Positions 1 through 12,105 of a stretch of 64,000 nt of DNA are shown here, piece after piece (positions within the stretch are counted from its first letter, which is position 1; every line of letters starts with the position of its first letter). A program made the position numbers and the translations under genes. Source of the stretch: Cymbidium sinense (Eukaryota > Streptophyta > Magnoliopsida > Asparagales > Orchidaceae). The notes beneath the pieces were generated by a model, which saw nothing but the letters and a program-made list of their open reading frames with translations, was not told the origin of the DNA and searched no databases. Where the stretch lies: the NCBI GenBank assembly GCA_021442155.1, contig CM038215.1, forward strand, positions 276,384,413 through 276,448,412. Reading direction: 5' to 3'.

Positions 1-410
1 CATTAATCTGAATGGAAAAGTCCTATGTGCCTTTGCTTACCCCCTTAATCCCTGCTCTGTTCCTTTTGTTGAGCTCATGGTAGTTTACAAAGCTCTTGAA
101 ATTCCTTCAAAAAGGTTGGCTCAATATTTAGATTGAGGTGGATGCCCTTCTGCTGATTGATCTCTTGACTTCCACCAAAATGGGCAATATTGCATTGTAC
201 TACCTTCTTAAGCAAACTAGAACTCTCCTTGCCCAACTCTACTTTAAAATCACTCATGTATGGCATGAGGGTAATGCATGTGCTGATTATCTGGCCAATC
301 TGGGTGCTAGATTGGATGGAATAAAATTCTTTACTCAACTAACCCTTTCAAAACATTTGCATGGCTTGGTTTATCTGGACAATATTGGGTTTCCTTATCT
401 CAGAAATTAA
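1..410 (+). pseudogene. LINE-A: 3' end of ORF2 with RNase H domain (partial, decayed)
   Basis: The window opens inside the last domain of a plant L1-type LINE polyprotein. From base 2 the reading gives a stretch containing CAFAYPL, then a frame change and a TAG codon near 128. The frame from 138 then runs open to 410 and contains HVWHEGNACADYLANLG, the usual C-terminal block of the RNase H that plant LINEs carry after reverse transcriptase. The same domain is found in LINE-B at 30640-31095 (CAFAYPL, DALLLLDMLN, ADFLANLG), so the two are related copies. Both end with the same last residues, GL(V)xLDNxGxPYL. The function in an active LINE would be removal of the RNA template strand; this copy is broken. 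The upstream part lies outside the window. Confidence 0.8.
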
Positions 411-1227
411 TCTAACCTATTGGATTCACCTGTTTCAATACCTTTTTTATTGCATGATCATTTTCTATTTACTGTTGTTATTTCTTTAGTCTTTGTTGAT
501 GCATCAACCTGATATCCTTTGCTGTTTACTTGTTGATCTCTATGGCACGTGTTATTGGTCTAATTATCTTAGCTTTAATTGAGAGCTTACTGCCTCTACT
601 TTTTTTACTATTAATGTGCTGCTACTTCTTTAGAATTTACTGATGCATCATCATATTACTCCTTTCTGGTCTTTTGTTGAGCTAAGTGGCATCTGTTGTT
701 GGTTTAATTATCCCAACCTTGTTTAGGGTCTTGCTATTTATGGATGCTACATCTATGTTAAAGGTTTAATTGTTGTTTTTGGGCTTTGTCCATGTGATCT
801 TGAGTTGGTTTAATGTATTTGCTAAATGTATATGCTAACCCTCTTACATACAGAAGGAAATAAAATGCAATACCTTTGTTATTATTAATGGTTCTTTGGG
901 TTTGGTATTGTTTAATGAATTCCTTCCCGATTTCTGAGGAGGGTAGTTACGCTAGTGATTTCTCTAAAGGATTTCATTGATAATACCCTTTGAACCCTTA
1001 TGGTAGCTTTGTTGCCATGCTTTTATTGGCTTATCCTATGGTTGCAATAATTGTAATGTTATTTTAACCTATGTTGTTGGATTTGGATTCTTGTCTGGCT
1101 AACATTATGTTTGTTAGCTATTTATTGCCTAGTGTTCTTCTTACTGTCTTTGTTGTTCTCATCCAGGCTGCTGTTGATCAATTAATTTATTGTTTTTTTA
1201 CCTTTTGGCTCTATTAAAATTGTGCAT

Positions 1228-2520
1228 ATCCAACTTGTTGGTAATTACTATCTTGGATGTTGGCTGAATTGGATTATTGCTCCTCATGCTGCTTCTGGGG
1301 TTTTATTTTATTTTGTTCAGTTGGCCTATACTGAGGTTGTAGAATGCAAGATGGTTTTTATTTTTCTGCTTGACTGTTTCTTATCTCTCATTTTTCTAAA
1401 TGTTTGTGTGTTAAAACCTGGAATGCTACTATTTTCAACAGCTGCTATTTTTTATATTCTGGTTCACCTAGTCTTGGCCAGACCTCTTCCTTAACTATCT
1501 GGGATTTAACTTATGCATTGTATAATTTGAATGGTTGGTCTTATGTCCAACTTGTTGTTATTTTCTTTCTTGGTGGTTGGATGGTCTGGATCATTGAGGC
1601 TTTTATCCAACAAGCTATTACTGGGGTTGTTTATCTGGTTCAGCAGGGTGATGTTGGTGTTGTCTTGCTGATTGTTTTGCCCAACCTCATATTCCCAATC
1701 TACCAAGAGAGATTTTGCAATTTCTTGTTCAATTTTATTAATTCCTTGCAGGTTTGGACTTCCTTTATGGCTTCTCAGTTTGCCTTTAATGTGGTTGTGG
1801 GTTTAGCTGCTAGCTTGATCATCTTTATCTGGAAGGTTTTTCTTGATTATCTTTTAAACCCTTTCTCTACTTTACATCTCTATTTTTATTGGAATTTTAT
1901 ATGGTGGGTGTAATTTTGTTTTATTTCTACCCTTGTCTTTGTGGTTATTATCTATTTCTTGCCTTGCCTCTTATTTTCTTTGTTAACAATTGATTTCTCT
2001 TATCCCCTTGCTCTGTCAAATGGTGCAGAACCCTGTGATTATCCATCTAATTATTTGGATCTTTAAATATGCTATATTTACTCTGAATGGGTGGAATTTT
2101 GGCCATCTTGTTGCTAATTACAGTATGGGGGCTGAACTGGATTAATACTCTACATGCTATTTTTGGGGTTTTGGTTTATTTTATTCAGCAAACCTCTATT
2201 GAAGTTGTTGACTGTTTGGTGGCTTTTGATTTGAATCTCCTTATTGGTTTATTATATGCTTATCATCTGAATTCTTTGGACTACTTTATCTATTCCTCTT
2301 TTCTCCATCTTCTTTCAGTTAAACTTGTATCTATTGGACTGTTTATTCTGATGGGTGGTTCTTTGGCCAGCTAGCTGATTTTTATTATCTTGGCTATTTA
2401 TTATCTTGGATATTTGTTATCCTTGTTTCTCAGGATTCCAAGTTTGGCTCTATCTTTGTTGGTTGTAGGACTTTAGGGTCCTATGTTCAGCAAGTTATTT
2501 TTGACTTTGATGTTCTGATT
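1228..2520 (+). repeat. Diverged repeats of about 110 bp in the LINE-A 3' UTR
   Basis: Similar blocks begin near 1228, 1548, 2101 and, more weakly, 2439. They share the order CCAACTTGTTG or a variant, then a TGG-rich part, then TGGGGTTTT-like and TTCAGCA-like words and a GAAGTTGTTG-like end. Spacing is irregular (about 320 to 550 bases), so this is not a simple tandem array. Identity was judged by eye. Confidence 0.45.
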
Positions 2521-3179
2521 GTTTTTGGTCATTGGTGTCTAGGCTGCTGCTTTTCCGATCCATGTTTCTATGCTCTATCTACTTGGTTACTAACTATTGC
2601 AATGTCTACTCTGATTGAGAGGCTCTATGGCCATCTTGCTATCCCTTGTCGCTTGTATATCTTGGCTATCCGCCTTGGCTATTTTTTGTCTTGGTTATCT
2701 GCTATCTTATTTTTTCTGGATTCTAATGACCCTAATTTGAATCCCCATTTGATTTATCCTCTGGGTTCCAATGTTGCACTAACTATTTTGTTGTTGGGGT
2801 TGGCTCGATTTTTGTTTGTGTTGCTACTATTCATTTCCGATATGTGATCTACATTAACCCGCTATTTCTATTCCCATTTTGAGTTTGTGTTGCTATCTCC
2901 TTGGAATGCAATGTCTATTCAATGGTGGTACTATGGACACTACTACCTTTTCTTCTGCGTTGTTTGTTGATCTAGATTATCGATTTTTTGTCGATCGCTC
3001 ATGTAGTTACTATCTTTATTTGGTGCTGTTTTTAGTATTGGGTTATGCTGCCATCCTTTATAAATGCTTTTTGCCAACTACTGATATGGACATTAATAAG
3101 AGGTTTGTTCACATCTGCATTCATTATTATGATTGGGCTCATTTTCAAGACTTTACTTCTCGTACTCGGCTGAAGATTC

Positions 3180-3195
3180 ATATATATATATATAT
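3180..3195. repeat. (TA)n microsatellite
   Basis: A short run of alternating TA inside the LINE-A 3' UTR. Confidence 0.9.
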
Positions 3196-3854
3196 CATAT
3201 GTTTGGGATGGTGTTACTAATAGGCTCAACTTGCTTAGGTGATTTCAGAAGCTACCTCTTGTGTTTTCTTGTGGATGGTTTTTATGCTGTCCTATTTCAT
3301 ATGTATAAGTATCCTCATGTCAGGGTGACAATATTGATGATAATTTTCCTGCATGGGACCCCTTATCTTTCTGCCCTTTGCAATTTCCTCTCTATATTAT
3401 ATATAGTTTTGTTTAGGTTTGCGTAATAAAGCCCATAAGACTTTCAACCTGGTTGTTATCTTCACAGAGTTGGCTATGATGGTCGTGATGATTTCACCCC
3501 TTTTGGTTTGGTAGTACCTCTTATGATGTAACCCTTCTGCTGAAGTTTGGATGCGCATATTTGCATTTGCCCCAACTTGGTGTGACTGAGCCTGAGCCTT
3601 CTCTATCATAATTCTTTACTATCATTCTCAAATTATGCTATTTTTAGTTATCATTATGTTTGTATTACCTTAACTGCTCTAATTTCTTTCTGTTTACATT
3701 TTTGCAGGTGCTTCTCTCTTGCCCTCTTCTAGGTTTGCTCCATAGTGTCATGCATTCTCACATCCTGCAGAGCATTGGCCCTAATCTTCCTTTGGCTTTT
3801 TATGTTAATCTAATTGTATCTTTTGATTGCTTTATTGTCTTCTTTTGCTTTTGG

Positions 3855-3996
3855 ATGTACTTAGATAGGGGATTTACTCTTTAGGCTGATTGTAGCTCTT
3901 TGAGCAGTAGTTCTGGAGTTTATCCCATTTAAGGACCTTGTAACCCTCTTTTTGTGGCAATAAAATACCCACTACATGGGGTTTCCCAAAAAAAAA
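3855..3996 (+). other. LINE-A conserved 3' end and poly(A) tail
   Basis: The block contains TTAGATAGGGG, CTCTTTAGG, TTGTAGCTC, TTTAAGGAC and GGCAATAAAAT, and then nine A residues. The same order of words ends LINE-B (33322-33457), LINE-C (37072-37210) and LINE-D (41855-41956). AATAAAAT resembles a polyadenylation signal. The A run passes straight into CCCTAAACC, so the tail is joined to telomere-type DNA. Confidence 0.75.
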
Positions 3997-5037
3997 CCCT
4001 AAACCTTAATCCCTAAACTCTAAACCTAAATCGTGAACCCTAAACCTTAAACTCTAAATGCTAAACCCCAAATCATAAACCCTAAACCCTAAACTAATCC
4101 TAAATCCTAAACCCTATAAAGCTAAAACCTAAACCTAAACTAAATAAATCCTAAAAATAAAATAAAATAAAAAATAAACCTAAACCAAAATGAAATAAAA
4201 AGATAAAATAAAATGAAAATATAAACTAAAACCTAAACCTAAAGCTAAACCTTAACATATACCTAAACCTAAGCCTAAATGTAAAAATAAAATAAATGTA
4301 AACCTAAAATAAAATAAAATAAATCAAAAATAAAATAAATGTAAACCTAAAATAAAATACAATAAATCAAAAATAAAATTAAATAAAAACTATATAAAAA
4401 ACTAAACCAAAAAAATAAACTTAAAAATAAACTAAACCTAAACCTAAGCACTAAACCCTAAACCCTAAAAACCATAAACCCTAAATCCTAAAGCCTAAAC
4501 CTTAAACTCTAAATCTTAAACCCAAAACCTAACCTTAAATAAACCTAAACCCTACCTAACTAACTAAACCCTAAAACCATAACCCATACCTAAACCTAAA
4601 CTAACTAAACTACAAACCTAAACCCTAAACCCCTAACTCTAAACCCTAATCCTAAACCTAAACCTAAACTAAACCTAAATAAACTAAACCTAAACACTAA
4701 ACCATAAACATAAAACCCTAAATAACCTAAACCCTAAAACCTAAACCCTAAACCTAAACCTAACCCTAATCCTAAACCCTAAATTTAAACCAAAGAAAGA
4801 AACCCTAAAACCTAAACCTAAAAACCCTAAACCCTAAAAACTAAACCTAAAGTTTAAACTCTAAACCCTAAATGTAAACTACCCTAATCCAAAACCCTAA
4901 ACCCTAAAAGGATAAACCCTAAAACCCTAAACCCTAAGCCCTAAACCCTAAACCTTAAACTTAAGCCTGAAGGAAATAAATAAATTAAAAAATAAATTTA
5001 AATCCTAATAAACCTAAACTTAAACCTAAACCCTAAG
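3997..5037 (+). repeat. Telomere-like CCCTAAA array, degenerate, with A-rich variants
   Basis: Many CCCTAAA units and close variants (CCTAAA, CCATAAA, CTCTAAA) are mixed with AAATAAA-type stretches, most of them at 4140-4440. All have the C-rich strand on plus. This is an interstitial array, not a terminal telomere, because unrelated sequence follows on both sides. Confidence 0.9.
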
Positions 5038-5501
5038 AATGGCCAAAACTTTGATGATAGGAATATCACTATCGACAAGGCTTAGTCTAAATCTGGTAGT
5101 GGTGGCGAAGGTGGAGGGGACGATTATCATAGTGGTGGTGGGGGATATGGAGGCTGGTGGATATGGATGTGGTGGTTAGAGCAATGGTTATAGGGAGGAG
5201 TGATGATACAAAATGGGTTGGTGGAGGGAGAGATTGGGGATATGATGATGGATCCCGCTACTCGAGAGGCGGGGGTGGTTCTGATGGGAACTGGAGAAAT
5301 TGAAGAATGGCCAATCCGATCTACTACTTAAGGAACTATGTCTTTATAGTAGAGACAATTTCAGTTATCTAAGGTTTTTTATTTTCTCTATGCGTGCTCA
5401 TTTTTTATCTATGTTGTCGCTTATGTCCTAGAAAAATTAGTGTGTTACTTGGTTGATGAAATTGAAAAGAAGAAATGTTGAATATGAATTTGTTCACTGT
5501 T
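5038..5501 (+). pseudogene. GR-RBP (AtGRP7-type) 3' fragment, copy 1
   Basis: The frame from AAT at 5038 reads NGQNFDDRNITIDKA, then a stop, then glycine-rich residues. A frame change follows, and the copy ends in SDGNWRN and a stop at 5301-5303. This matches the last part of the RNA-recognition motif and the glycine-rich tail of plant GR-RBPs (family pattern close to NGKxLDGRxITVNEAQSR followed by GGY repeats). The roughly 200 bases after the stop match the 3' UTRs of copies 2 and 3 and end in a poly(A) run. The RNA-binding motif is cut away upstream, so no functional protein is possible. The A tail makes a processed retrocopy likely. Confidence 0.75.
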
Positions 5502-5594
5502 AAAAAAAACTAAAAATCGTAAACCCTAATCTAAAATCTGAACCCTAAACCTATACTCTAAATACTAAACCCTAAACCCTAAACCCTAAATATA
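5502..5594 (+). repeat. Poly(A) and short CCCTAAA tract
   Basis: A run of A, then variants of CCCTAAA, ending in three near-perfect CCCTAAA units and ATAT directly before the start of the gypsy LTR. Confidence 0.85.
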
Positions 5595-7190
5595 TTGTTG
5601 ACCTCACTTTTGGAGTGAGTTCTCAACCTCTTCTTCTTAGATAGGTGAACTCTTAACCTAAGCCTAAAGACTTAGAAGGGTTAACCATAGATTAGGCTAT
5701 GCCAAGGATTAAGGAGACTCACCTATTCTATAGCCTAAATCCAACCTATGTTGCCTTCTCAAACCAAACCTCAAATTCAATTCAAATATCAATCCAAATT
5801 CAAATCATCAAATGATTGAAGTCCATTGATCAATCAAAATTAAAATCCTTCTTAAGCCCAATGATTTATCTTATGGACTTAGCCTTAGCCAAATCAAATC
5901 AATCAAGTTCAATTGATTTTCTTAAAGATCAATTCAACCCTTTAATCAATTTATCAAATTAAAACTCAAACTCAACTTTAAATCATGATCCAAACCTAAA
6001 TCTAAATCAAATCAAATTCATATCTAAACTCTTAAAGCTAATTTCATGGACTTAGCAAAATCTCATCCAAATCAAACCTAACTTAATTTATTTTCTCATA
6101 AATTAATCAATCCTTCAATCATCACTTCAATCCATACCAAAATCTATAATCAAATCAATCAAGCCAAGGTAAAACCTAACAAACCCATTTGACCCAAAAT
6201 ATTCCAATAAGCTCCAAATCACCTAAGTCCAAATAAAATCAAATTAAATCAAACTTAAACCAAATTAAATTGAATCAAAAACATGAAATCAATACAAAAA
6301 AATGCAAACAAACTAAAAAATAAATCATGATGGGACATAAAATAGCAAATAGGTCATTTGACCTAGAGTTGACCCATTGGGCTCCACTAAGTCAAAAGTG
6401 AAAAAATTAAAATTTGATCAACTTGAGTCACTCCAAATACTCAAAATCATCAAATGAACATGTTTTAGTATAAAACTAAACAAATCTAAATTTAATGAAG
6501 ATCTAAATGGGCTGATTTCGCCACCTAACCCAAGTAGACCCAAATGCATCCTATTAAATCTAAATTCAAATTAAATTGAAAATTAATTCAAATCAAACAT
6601 CCAAAATCATTTAAAATTTATAATTAGATAAAATTTAGCCAACCATTGGGTTTAATTTAATAAATTTGATCATTTAACTCAAATAAGTCCAATGTGGCCC
6701 ATTAAGCCTAATTTTTGTCAAAATGGGCTAAAATGTAAATCTACATCAAATAAAGTGAGATCAATTACTCCAAATCATCTTAAACACTTAATCGAACATG
6801 AGTGTAACCCAAACACACCATAGTTGAGCCAAATTGATCATTTAAATCAATTAAGCCCAATTGAAACAAAATATAATTAGCAAGCTTTTCAAACTATAAA
6901 AATGGGAAAATAAACTAGATAACAAAAATAATCAACATTATCATTGTATAATTAAAATAGAAATAAAAGTAAATTTGAAAATAAAATATAAATTTGATTA
7001 AAATTAAATCAAAATAATTAACTACTAAATAAATAATAAATATACAATTTAAATAATCATTAATTATAATATATATAATTTATAAACTTCAGTTAAATTA
7101 AAACTATAATATCAAAATTATTAAAAATTATGAAGATTAAAGAATAAGTCTAAAAAAAATAATAATAACAAAAAATTCCATCCTTAGTCA
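5595..7190 (+). mobile_element. Element 1: head of the 5' LTR
   Basis: The stretch starts TGTTGACCTCACTTTT right after the CCCTAAA tract. Read on the minus strand, element 2 has the same start at 49121, and the two differ immediately upstream (telomere repeat here, 3' UTR repeats there). TG at a shared edge with unlike flanks is what an LTR start looks like. The following bases share a word pattern (GGAGTGAG, CTTAGGGTT-like and TTGACC-type words) with 49121 back to about 47000. Confidence 0.6.
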
Positions 7191-8343
7191 CGTGAAAGCA
7201 AGAAAACATATATTTATCATGCATGTATGCTATCATTCTCCACATTTATCCAAAAAATAAAATAAAATAATAATAAATTTAGACATCACTCTTTTATTAA
7301 AGCTAGTAAAAGCATCAAGTCTTATTTGTTTTATGTCATGTGAATCTCAAATAATTTTTTTTATTTTCTATTCAAATGAAAACATGCTCTCCAGCTTTTA
7401 AAAAAATAAAATAAAATAAAATATCTTATCTTACACGCTTGGAGCATGTGAGCCATCTCTCTCTCTCTCTCTCTCTCTCATACAGAACCTCCCATCCTTG
7501 ACTAAAAAAGATTATAGTAATGGGCTGAGACTCCTTTCCAAGTTTTCATTGCCAAATACCATCTCCTCCTCCATTTTCATCCCCACAAACTAAACAAGAA
7601 CAAGAGAGAAAGCGGAGCTTTTGCTCCCTTGCATACGAAGACTCTCATCCTCGCCATTTTTTTAAGAGAGGCATGACCTCTCTCTCATCTTTCTTTCATA
7701 CAAGAGCTATTGAAGCCATCCTTGTGTCTCATTCTATCGAATCGAAGGCTAGCCACATTGGATTGGAGTCCCTTTGTTCATCCGTCTTCACTCTCCATAT
7801 CATCCAAAGCAAGATCTCATCCTCTTATGGTTATGTTCTTCCCTCCAATCAATCAAGGCTAGCACACCTCCCTCTCTTCTCCTCATGCGAGGATACCAAG
7901 CCAAAGACTCATGCCCAACACTTTTATCCTTAAGCAAGCTTCATCGCTGAGCCCACAGGTCGAGAGGAACTATAACCTACAAAAATATTCGTCGTTCCAA
8001 CTCAATACAAATTCTAGTCCTCTTTAAACTCTTTTCGGTTGTAGGAATTCTTTTTGTCCCTCTCATTTTTGGTTCAACAGTATCATGCTACAAGATCAAG
8101 CCTCTCTCCTCTCACCCTCTTCCTTTACTAGACAGCCAACACTTGATCTTCTTGACATTTCCTACAAAATGTTCAACTTTAATCTCTTTATATGTTGAAC
8201 CTCTTTTCCTTATTCTAGCCTGCATTCAACTACCTCCTATTCTCCATCTAGGTTTCCCTCCATTGGCCTGCATTTGAATTACGCTTCTCTACACAACCCA
8301 TGCATATGTAAGGATCCTCCATCTTGCTTCCAACTATTCTATC
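7191..8343 (+). other. Unassigned part of the element 1 LTR-like region
   Basis: This holds a CT microsatellite and then a C/T-rich, leader-like stretch with an 86-codon frame (7673-7933) rich in serine and leucine. That frame matches no family I know. I see no clear TATA box, and no similarity to the corresponding part of element 2. It could be the promoter and leader part of the LTR or a nested older insertion. Confidence 0.3.
7459..7480. repeat. (CT)n microsatellite
   Basis: A pure run of CT dinucleotides, preceded by GAGCCAT and followed by ATACAG. Confidence 0.9.
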
Positions 8344-8517
8344 CATGAGAATGACGAATCTCTGGAAAGCAGCGACCATGAGTGTGCTTATGGGATACTT
8401 AGTGAGGAGGAAAGCCTAGAAACATCTGACAAAGCTCCCTCCTATCTCAGGAAAGCTATTCAAATTGACCAATTTAGTGAACACTATCTTCAAGAAGTGA
8501 GAAGGCATTTAAAGTGA
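8344..8517 (+). pseudogene. Unidentified acidic reading frame (remnant)
   Basis: The frame starting CAT GAG AAT GAC reads HENDESLESSDHECAYGILS, continues with EEESLETSD and a block ending EVRRHLK, and stops at 8515-8517. It is open back to about 8276 and has no ATG of its own. The mixed, hydrophilic composition looks more like real protein than the neighbouring AT-rich frames. I do not recognise a family, and the length is too short to judge. It could be a broken exon or transposon piece carried in the LTR region. Confidence 0.2.
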
Positions 8518-8740
8518 ACAACATGAGCAAAGAAAAGGAATGATAGCTGAAGTATTAATCTAACCCAACAAGCATCTCAATAGGGCTTTGTTTCTTCTTA
8601 ATGAAGCCACCTCTTATTCAGAATCCACCTCTTAGGGATCAAATGTTTGATGTGTTAAATGTGAGCGTCGTTAGGATCCAACCTTTAGAACCCGTGCACT
8701 TTACTTTTTAATCCTTTTGGTGAGAGTTTAGAGATAAAAG

Positions 8741-8780
8741 CAAAACTATTTATTTTATGTGTATGAAATAAATAGTTTTG
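8741..8780. repeat. Perfect 15-bp inverted repeat
   Basis: CAAAACTATTTATTT at 8741-8755 and its exact reverse complement at 8766-8780, separated by ten bases (TATGTGTATG). It could form a hairpin in RNA or a cruciform in DNA. Its position after a G/C-richer block suggests a terminator-like or promoter element, but nothing proves a role. Confidence 0.7.
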
Positions 8781-9275
8781 ATTAGGTCGAATGGCGTAGT
8801 GATTTAATTCCACCTATCAAGCCATGATTAACTCATGGGTCATTTGATTTTTGATCAAATGATCATGATTAATCCACATTATTTTATTTATTATTAAATT
8901 TAATCGGATCTAAAAAAGACAAAAAAAAATAATATGTGATCAAAAAAAATAAAAAAGGTGCAAATTAAATTATCATAAAATCTAAGTAAAACTTAGTATA
9001 AAATGAGAAAAAAAAATTAACTAAACCAATAGTATTATAAATATTATAATTAAATATAAAAAGTTGTTTGAACATAATTTATGAAAGTCAATTATAAAAT
9101 TAATTTACCACTAATTATTATACGTTAATTCTAAAATCAAAAAGAAAATTTAGTTATGTGACATATCCTTAATTATAATTAACTCAACTATTATAATTGG
9201 CTAAGCTTTATTTGATTAGTTATTCATATAAAATTTTGGAGGAATTCATAAGTAATTCAAATCACATTTTAAACC

Positions 9276-9296
9276 ATATATATATATATATATATA
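9276..9296. repeat. (AT)n microsatellite
   Basis: About ten AT units in an AT-rich background. Confidence 0.9.
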
Positions 9297-9756
9297 AACT
9301 CACACCCCTAAGGACATAGACAATTGAAGTCAAGAAAAAAAAGAGAGCAAACTAGTATAATTCATATTCTAAATATCATAATCAAATCAAATAAAAATAA
9401 AATTAAATATAAACTCTAAAGTTATTAAATCATATCCAATTACTCCAAATTCCAATCAATATGAAAATAAGCTAAGAAAAAATAAACTCCAAATAAACAA
9501 ACTTATTGAACTAAGATAAAAGAATAATCATTAATCTAAAGGGATAATCATTTATATAAATTAGATGGCTAAATTTAATAAGTTAAACCATAAATTGTAA
9601 TTCAAATAAAAGAACACATTAAACTTCAAATAAATCATTAGTAAATTAAAATACATTCACCAATCCAAATCAAACTCAAATAAAATAATAAAATCAATGA
9701 ATTTAAACAAACATCAAAATGATAATCATATTAAATAAAACAAATAAAAGAAAAGC

Positions 9757-9962
9757 ATTAGATATTAGGGATATTGAATTATCAAAATTTAATTAAATCA
9801 AAACATCTAATCCAAAATTAATCAATCAGAATATATAAAATTAGACAAACTTAAACTTCATTAAATATTAAGGATATTGAATTATCAAAATTTAATTATA
9901 TCAAAAAATCAAATCCAAAATTAATCAATGAAAATACATGAAGATTAAGTAAACTCAAATTT
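9757..9962. repeat. Two-copy tandem duplication, 103-bp period
   Basis: The words ATATTAGGGATATTGAATTA (first copy) and ATATTAAGGATATTGAATTA (second copy), followed by the same ATCAAAATTTAATTA stretch, recur at 9757 and 9860. The copies differ at a few positions only. Confidence 0.75.
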
Positions 9963-10339
9963 TGAAAATAAAAATTAAATTAAATAAAAATTAACCAAAT
10001 CAAATTAATCACATAAATTTAAATGGGCTAACTAAGATACTTAAACACCTTAGTTAGACTCTTTAGGAGTTAAGATGTAGAATATGGTGAATTCCATCCA
10101 AAAATGGAATTCATTCTACTCTTCAATCTTGAAAACCTAAATATCACTTAACCAAATAAAAGTGAAATAAAATGGAAAATAAATAATTAAATCATTTAAA
10201 TTGAAAGCACAAAGAAAAATTAAACAAATTCAAACTCCAAATTAAAACTTAAACTAAAGAAGCCTAGTAAAGTCTTATTACAAGCCCTTTTTTTCACACA
10301 AGAATAGTCACAACCCTAGAATTAGAGTCGATGTGTTGA

Positions 10340-12105
10340 TTGTATGGTTAATGATTTTATTTTGTGATGTAATGTTAGACTATGTTGTGGAATGTGGATC
10401 GATTAGGTTGATAGTCTAACATTATTTTGCAAGGATTGTGCTTAAGGGCGTTAAAAATAAATATAAATGCTCTAGGTTGGTTAAGCCCTAAGCATAATCC
10501 AAGTTAGGATATGGTCTTACCCATGCAAGTTTAAGTCCAAATTATAAATATAACATTTGTGTATGTGTGTTTAGCTACACTTATTTTCTGTAGTTAGATT
10601 TACTTTTCTATTTTTATTATAATAATTTGCATTGGGAATTAGGATTAGTGCTATGACAATTTAAACTGAGCATTGGTAAGAAGGCTTAGTCCTAGGGTGC
10701 CATGTGATTCCTTGAAGTCTACCATATGAAAAGAAGCAAAGATATGAAGAAATGAAGAAGACATGAATAATGAAGACTTGAAGAACCCCCATAGCATTTA
10801 TTATTTGTAATTGTAATTATTCTTTATATGAGTTGCATTGGGGGTAGAGCTCCTACCCATTTCTCTTAGTGAAAACCCAAACACACCCTTTTATTCTTTT
10901 ATGGTAGTCTAAAAATTGTATGTGTTAGATTTTGTATTAGAAACAACATGCTTTTATTAGTTTCTTATATGTTTGATGCTTTAATGTGTTATACATTAGT
11001 CTCTTAGGATAAAATTAATTTATACCCCAATTAATAACTCCATAAATTAAAATTTAAACAACTCATAACCTCACCATAAAGACTTTTTAAATAAGATAAT
11101 TAAAAAATTTCAACCCCTTAATAATGGTTGAATGTCTCACAACATGCATGCATATTTTCTCTCTTAAACATGAAAGATCTCATCCTTAAGATAGGGAATG
11201 TTGACATGACATCCCTGGAGAACACCTTCTAAATTTGGCCCATAACCTATTTTCATCATGCATATAGCATCAAAATCCTAAATCCTTTTGTCAAAAAAAG
11301 AATCCAAAATTGAAACAAAATTTGAAAAGATTTTGCATTTGTAGATTAAGTCATTACTTATAACACTCAGTAGTCTCTCTAGTGTGGGTTGACTCTAGTC
11401 TCTTCTAAATAATAACCATATCTTGTAACTCATAAGACTTGCCTACATGAATTTAAGCATTGAGGAGTTAGCTACCACTCTAAGTGGTTGTAAGCCCAGT
11501 ATTTATCCTCACTTTTGAGGTAAACCATATACCTATCTTCGCTTAGATAGAGTTTTGGTATTCAAGCTCCTAGATTTAGATTTGAGGTAGCTTCCTCTAC
11601 CAAAGATAAATCTTCACATCTTACATTTCCAATCTTGTGGATTATAAGTCCAAATTTCATGTAATGTCAACTTTAATAAATTCTTCAACTTCAAACATAT
11701 AAAGCCCAACCATGGAGATTGGAATGCTCATAGCTTAGTATTGCATTCAGTCATTCTCCTTTCTTCAAAAGTCTTCCTTTAATAATCCATTAGATTTTCC
11801 ACCAAATAATCCATTTAGCCTAAAAATAAGAGATCTTAATTTTAACAATCAAGAGTATTTCAAAAGAATTACCATTCTTTATGATGTACTAACTATGGAG
11901 CTTTCCTCAAAACTCAATGAACAATTAATATAAACCTACTCTTTCTAAGTAAAGTAAAAAGATCTCAAACATTCAAGATCCATCATGCTTATAGGGTGAT
12001 GATTTTTTATCTTTCAAAATACTGAATCATACCTTAATGTAGTACTCGATCACTTCAATACATAGCCCCTAAGATCTATGTGGTATCCTACCTCCAAATT
12101 ATATT
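10340..12105 (+). mobile_element. Element 1: LTR tail, upstream copy
   Basis: From TTTTATTTTGTGATGTAA on, this stretch matches 21190-23190 (direct repeat after pol) and, on the minus strand, 62600-61165 ahead of the element 2 gag. Shared marker words are AGCATAATCCAAGTTAGGAT, GGTGCCATGTGAT, CATTTATTATTTGTAATT and AGGTAAACCATAT. Presence both before gag and after pol is what defines a long terminal repeat. The exact CA end is not resolved. The three short frames here are not genes. Confidence 0.65.

Larger units (their letters stand above)
411..3987 (+). mobile_element. LINE-A long T/G-rich 3' UTR
   Basis: After the RNase H stop codon comes about 3.6 kb of T- and G-rich sequence that ends in a poly(A) run. 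Several open frames here give hydrophobic, membrane-like translations, but that follows from the base composition (TTT, TTG, CTT, GTT codons). None has a coherent domain. The last 500 bases match the ends of LINE-B, C and D, with shared blocks around GAAGTTTGGATG, GAGCCT and TTTAAGGAC. The whole stretch is therefore read as the 3' untranslated region of the LINE. A 3' UTR of 2.3-3.6 kb is long for a LINE. Confidence 0.7.
8518..10339. other. AT-rich stretch without recognisable genes
   Basis: Very A- and T-rich DNA with no reading frame of note. It contains the inverted repeat at 8741, a TA microsatellite at 9276 and a 103-bp duplication at 9757, listed separately. By position it belongs to the LTR-like 5' part of element 1. 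Confidence 0.5.

Noticed and set aside
1404..1913. 169-codon open frame in the LINE-A tail
   Set aside because: It runs over a repeat block in the 3' UTR; no domain, and sibling LINEs do not preserve it.
3997..5594. A true chromosome-end telomere
   Set aside because: Unrelated DNA lies on both sides and the units are too degenerate; this is interstitial telomere-type repeat.
7673..7933. 86-codon frame that could be a small gene
   Set aside because: Serine- and leucine-rich reading of a C/T-rich stretch, no family match, inside an LTR-like region.
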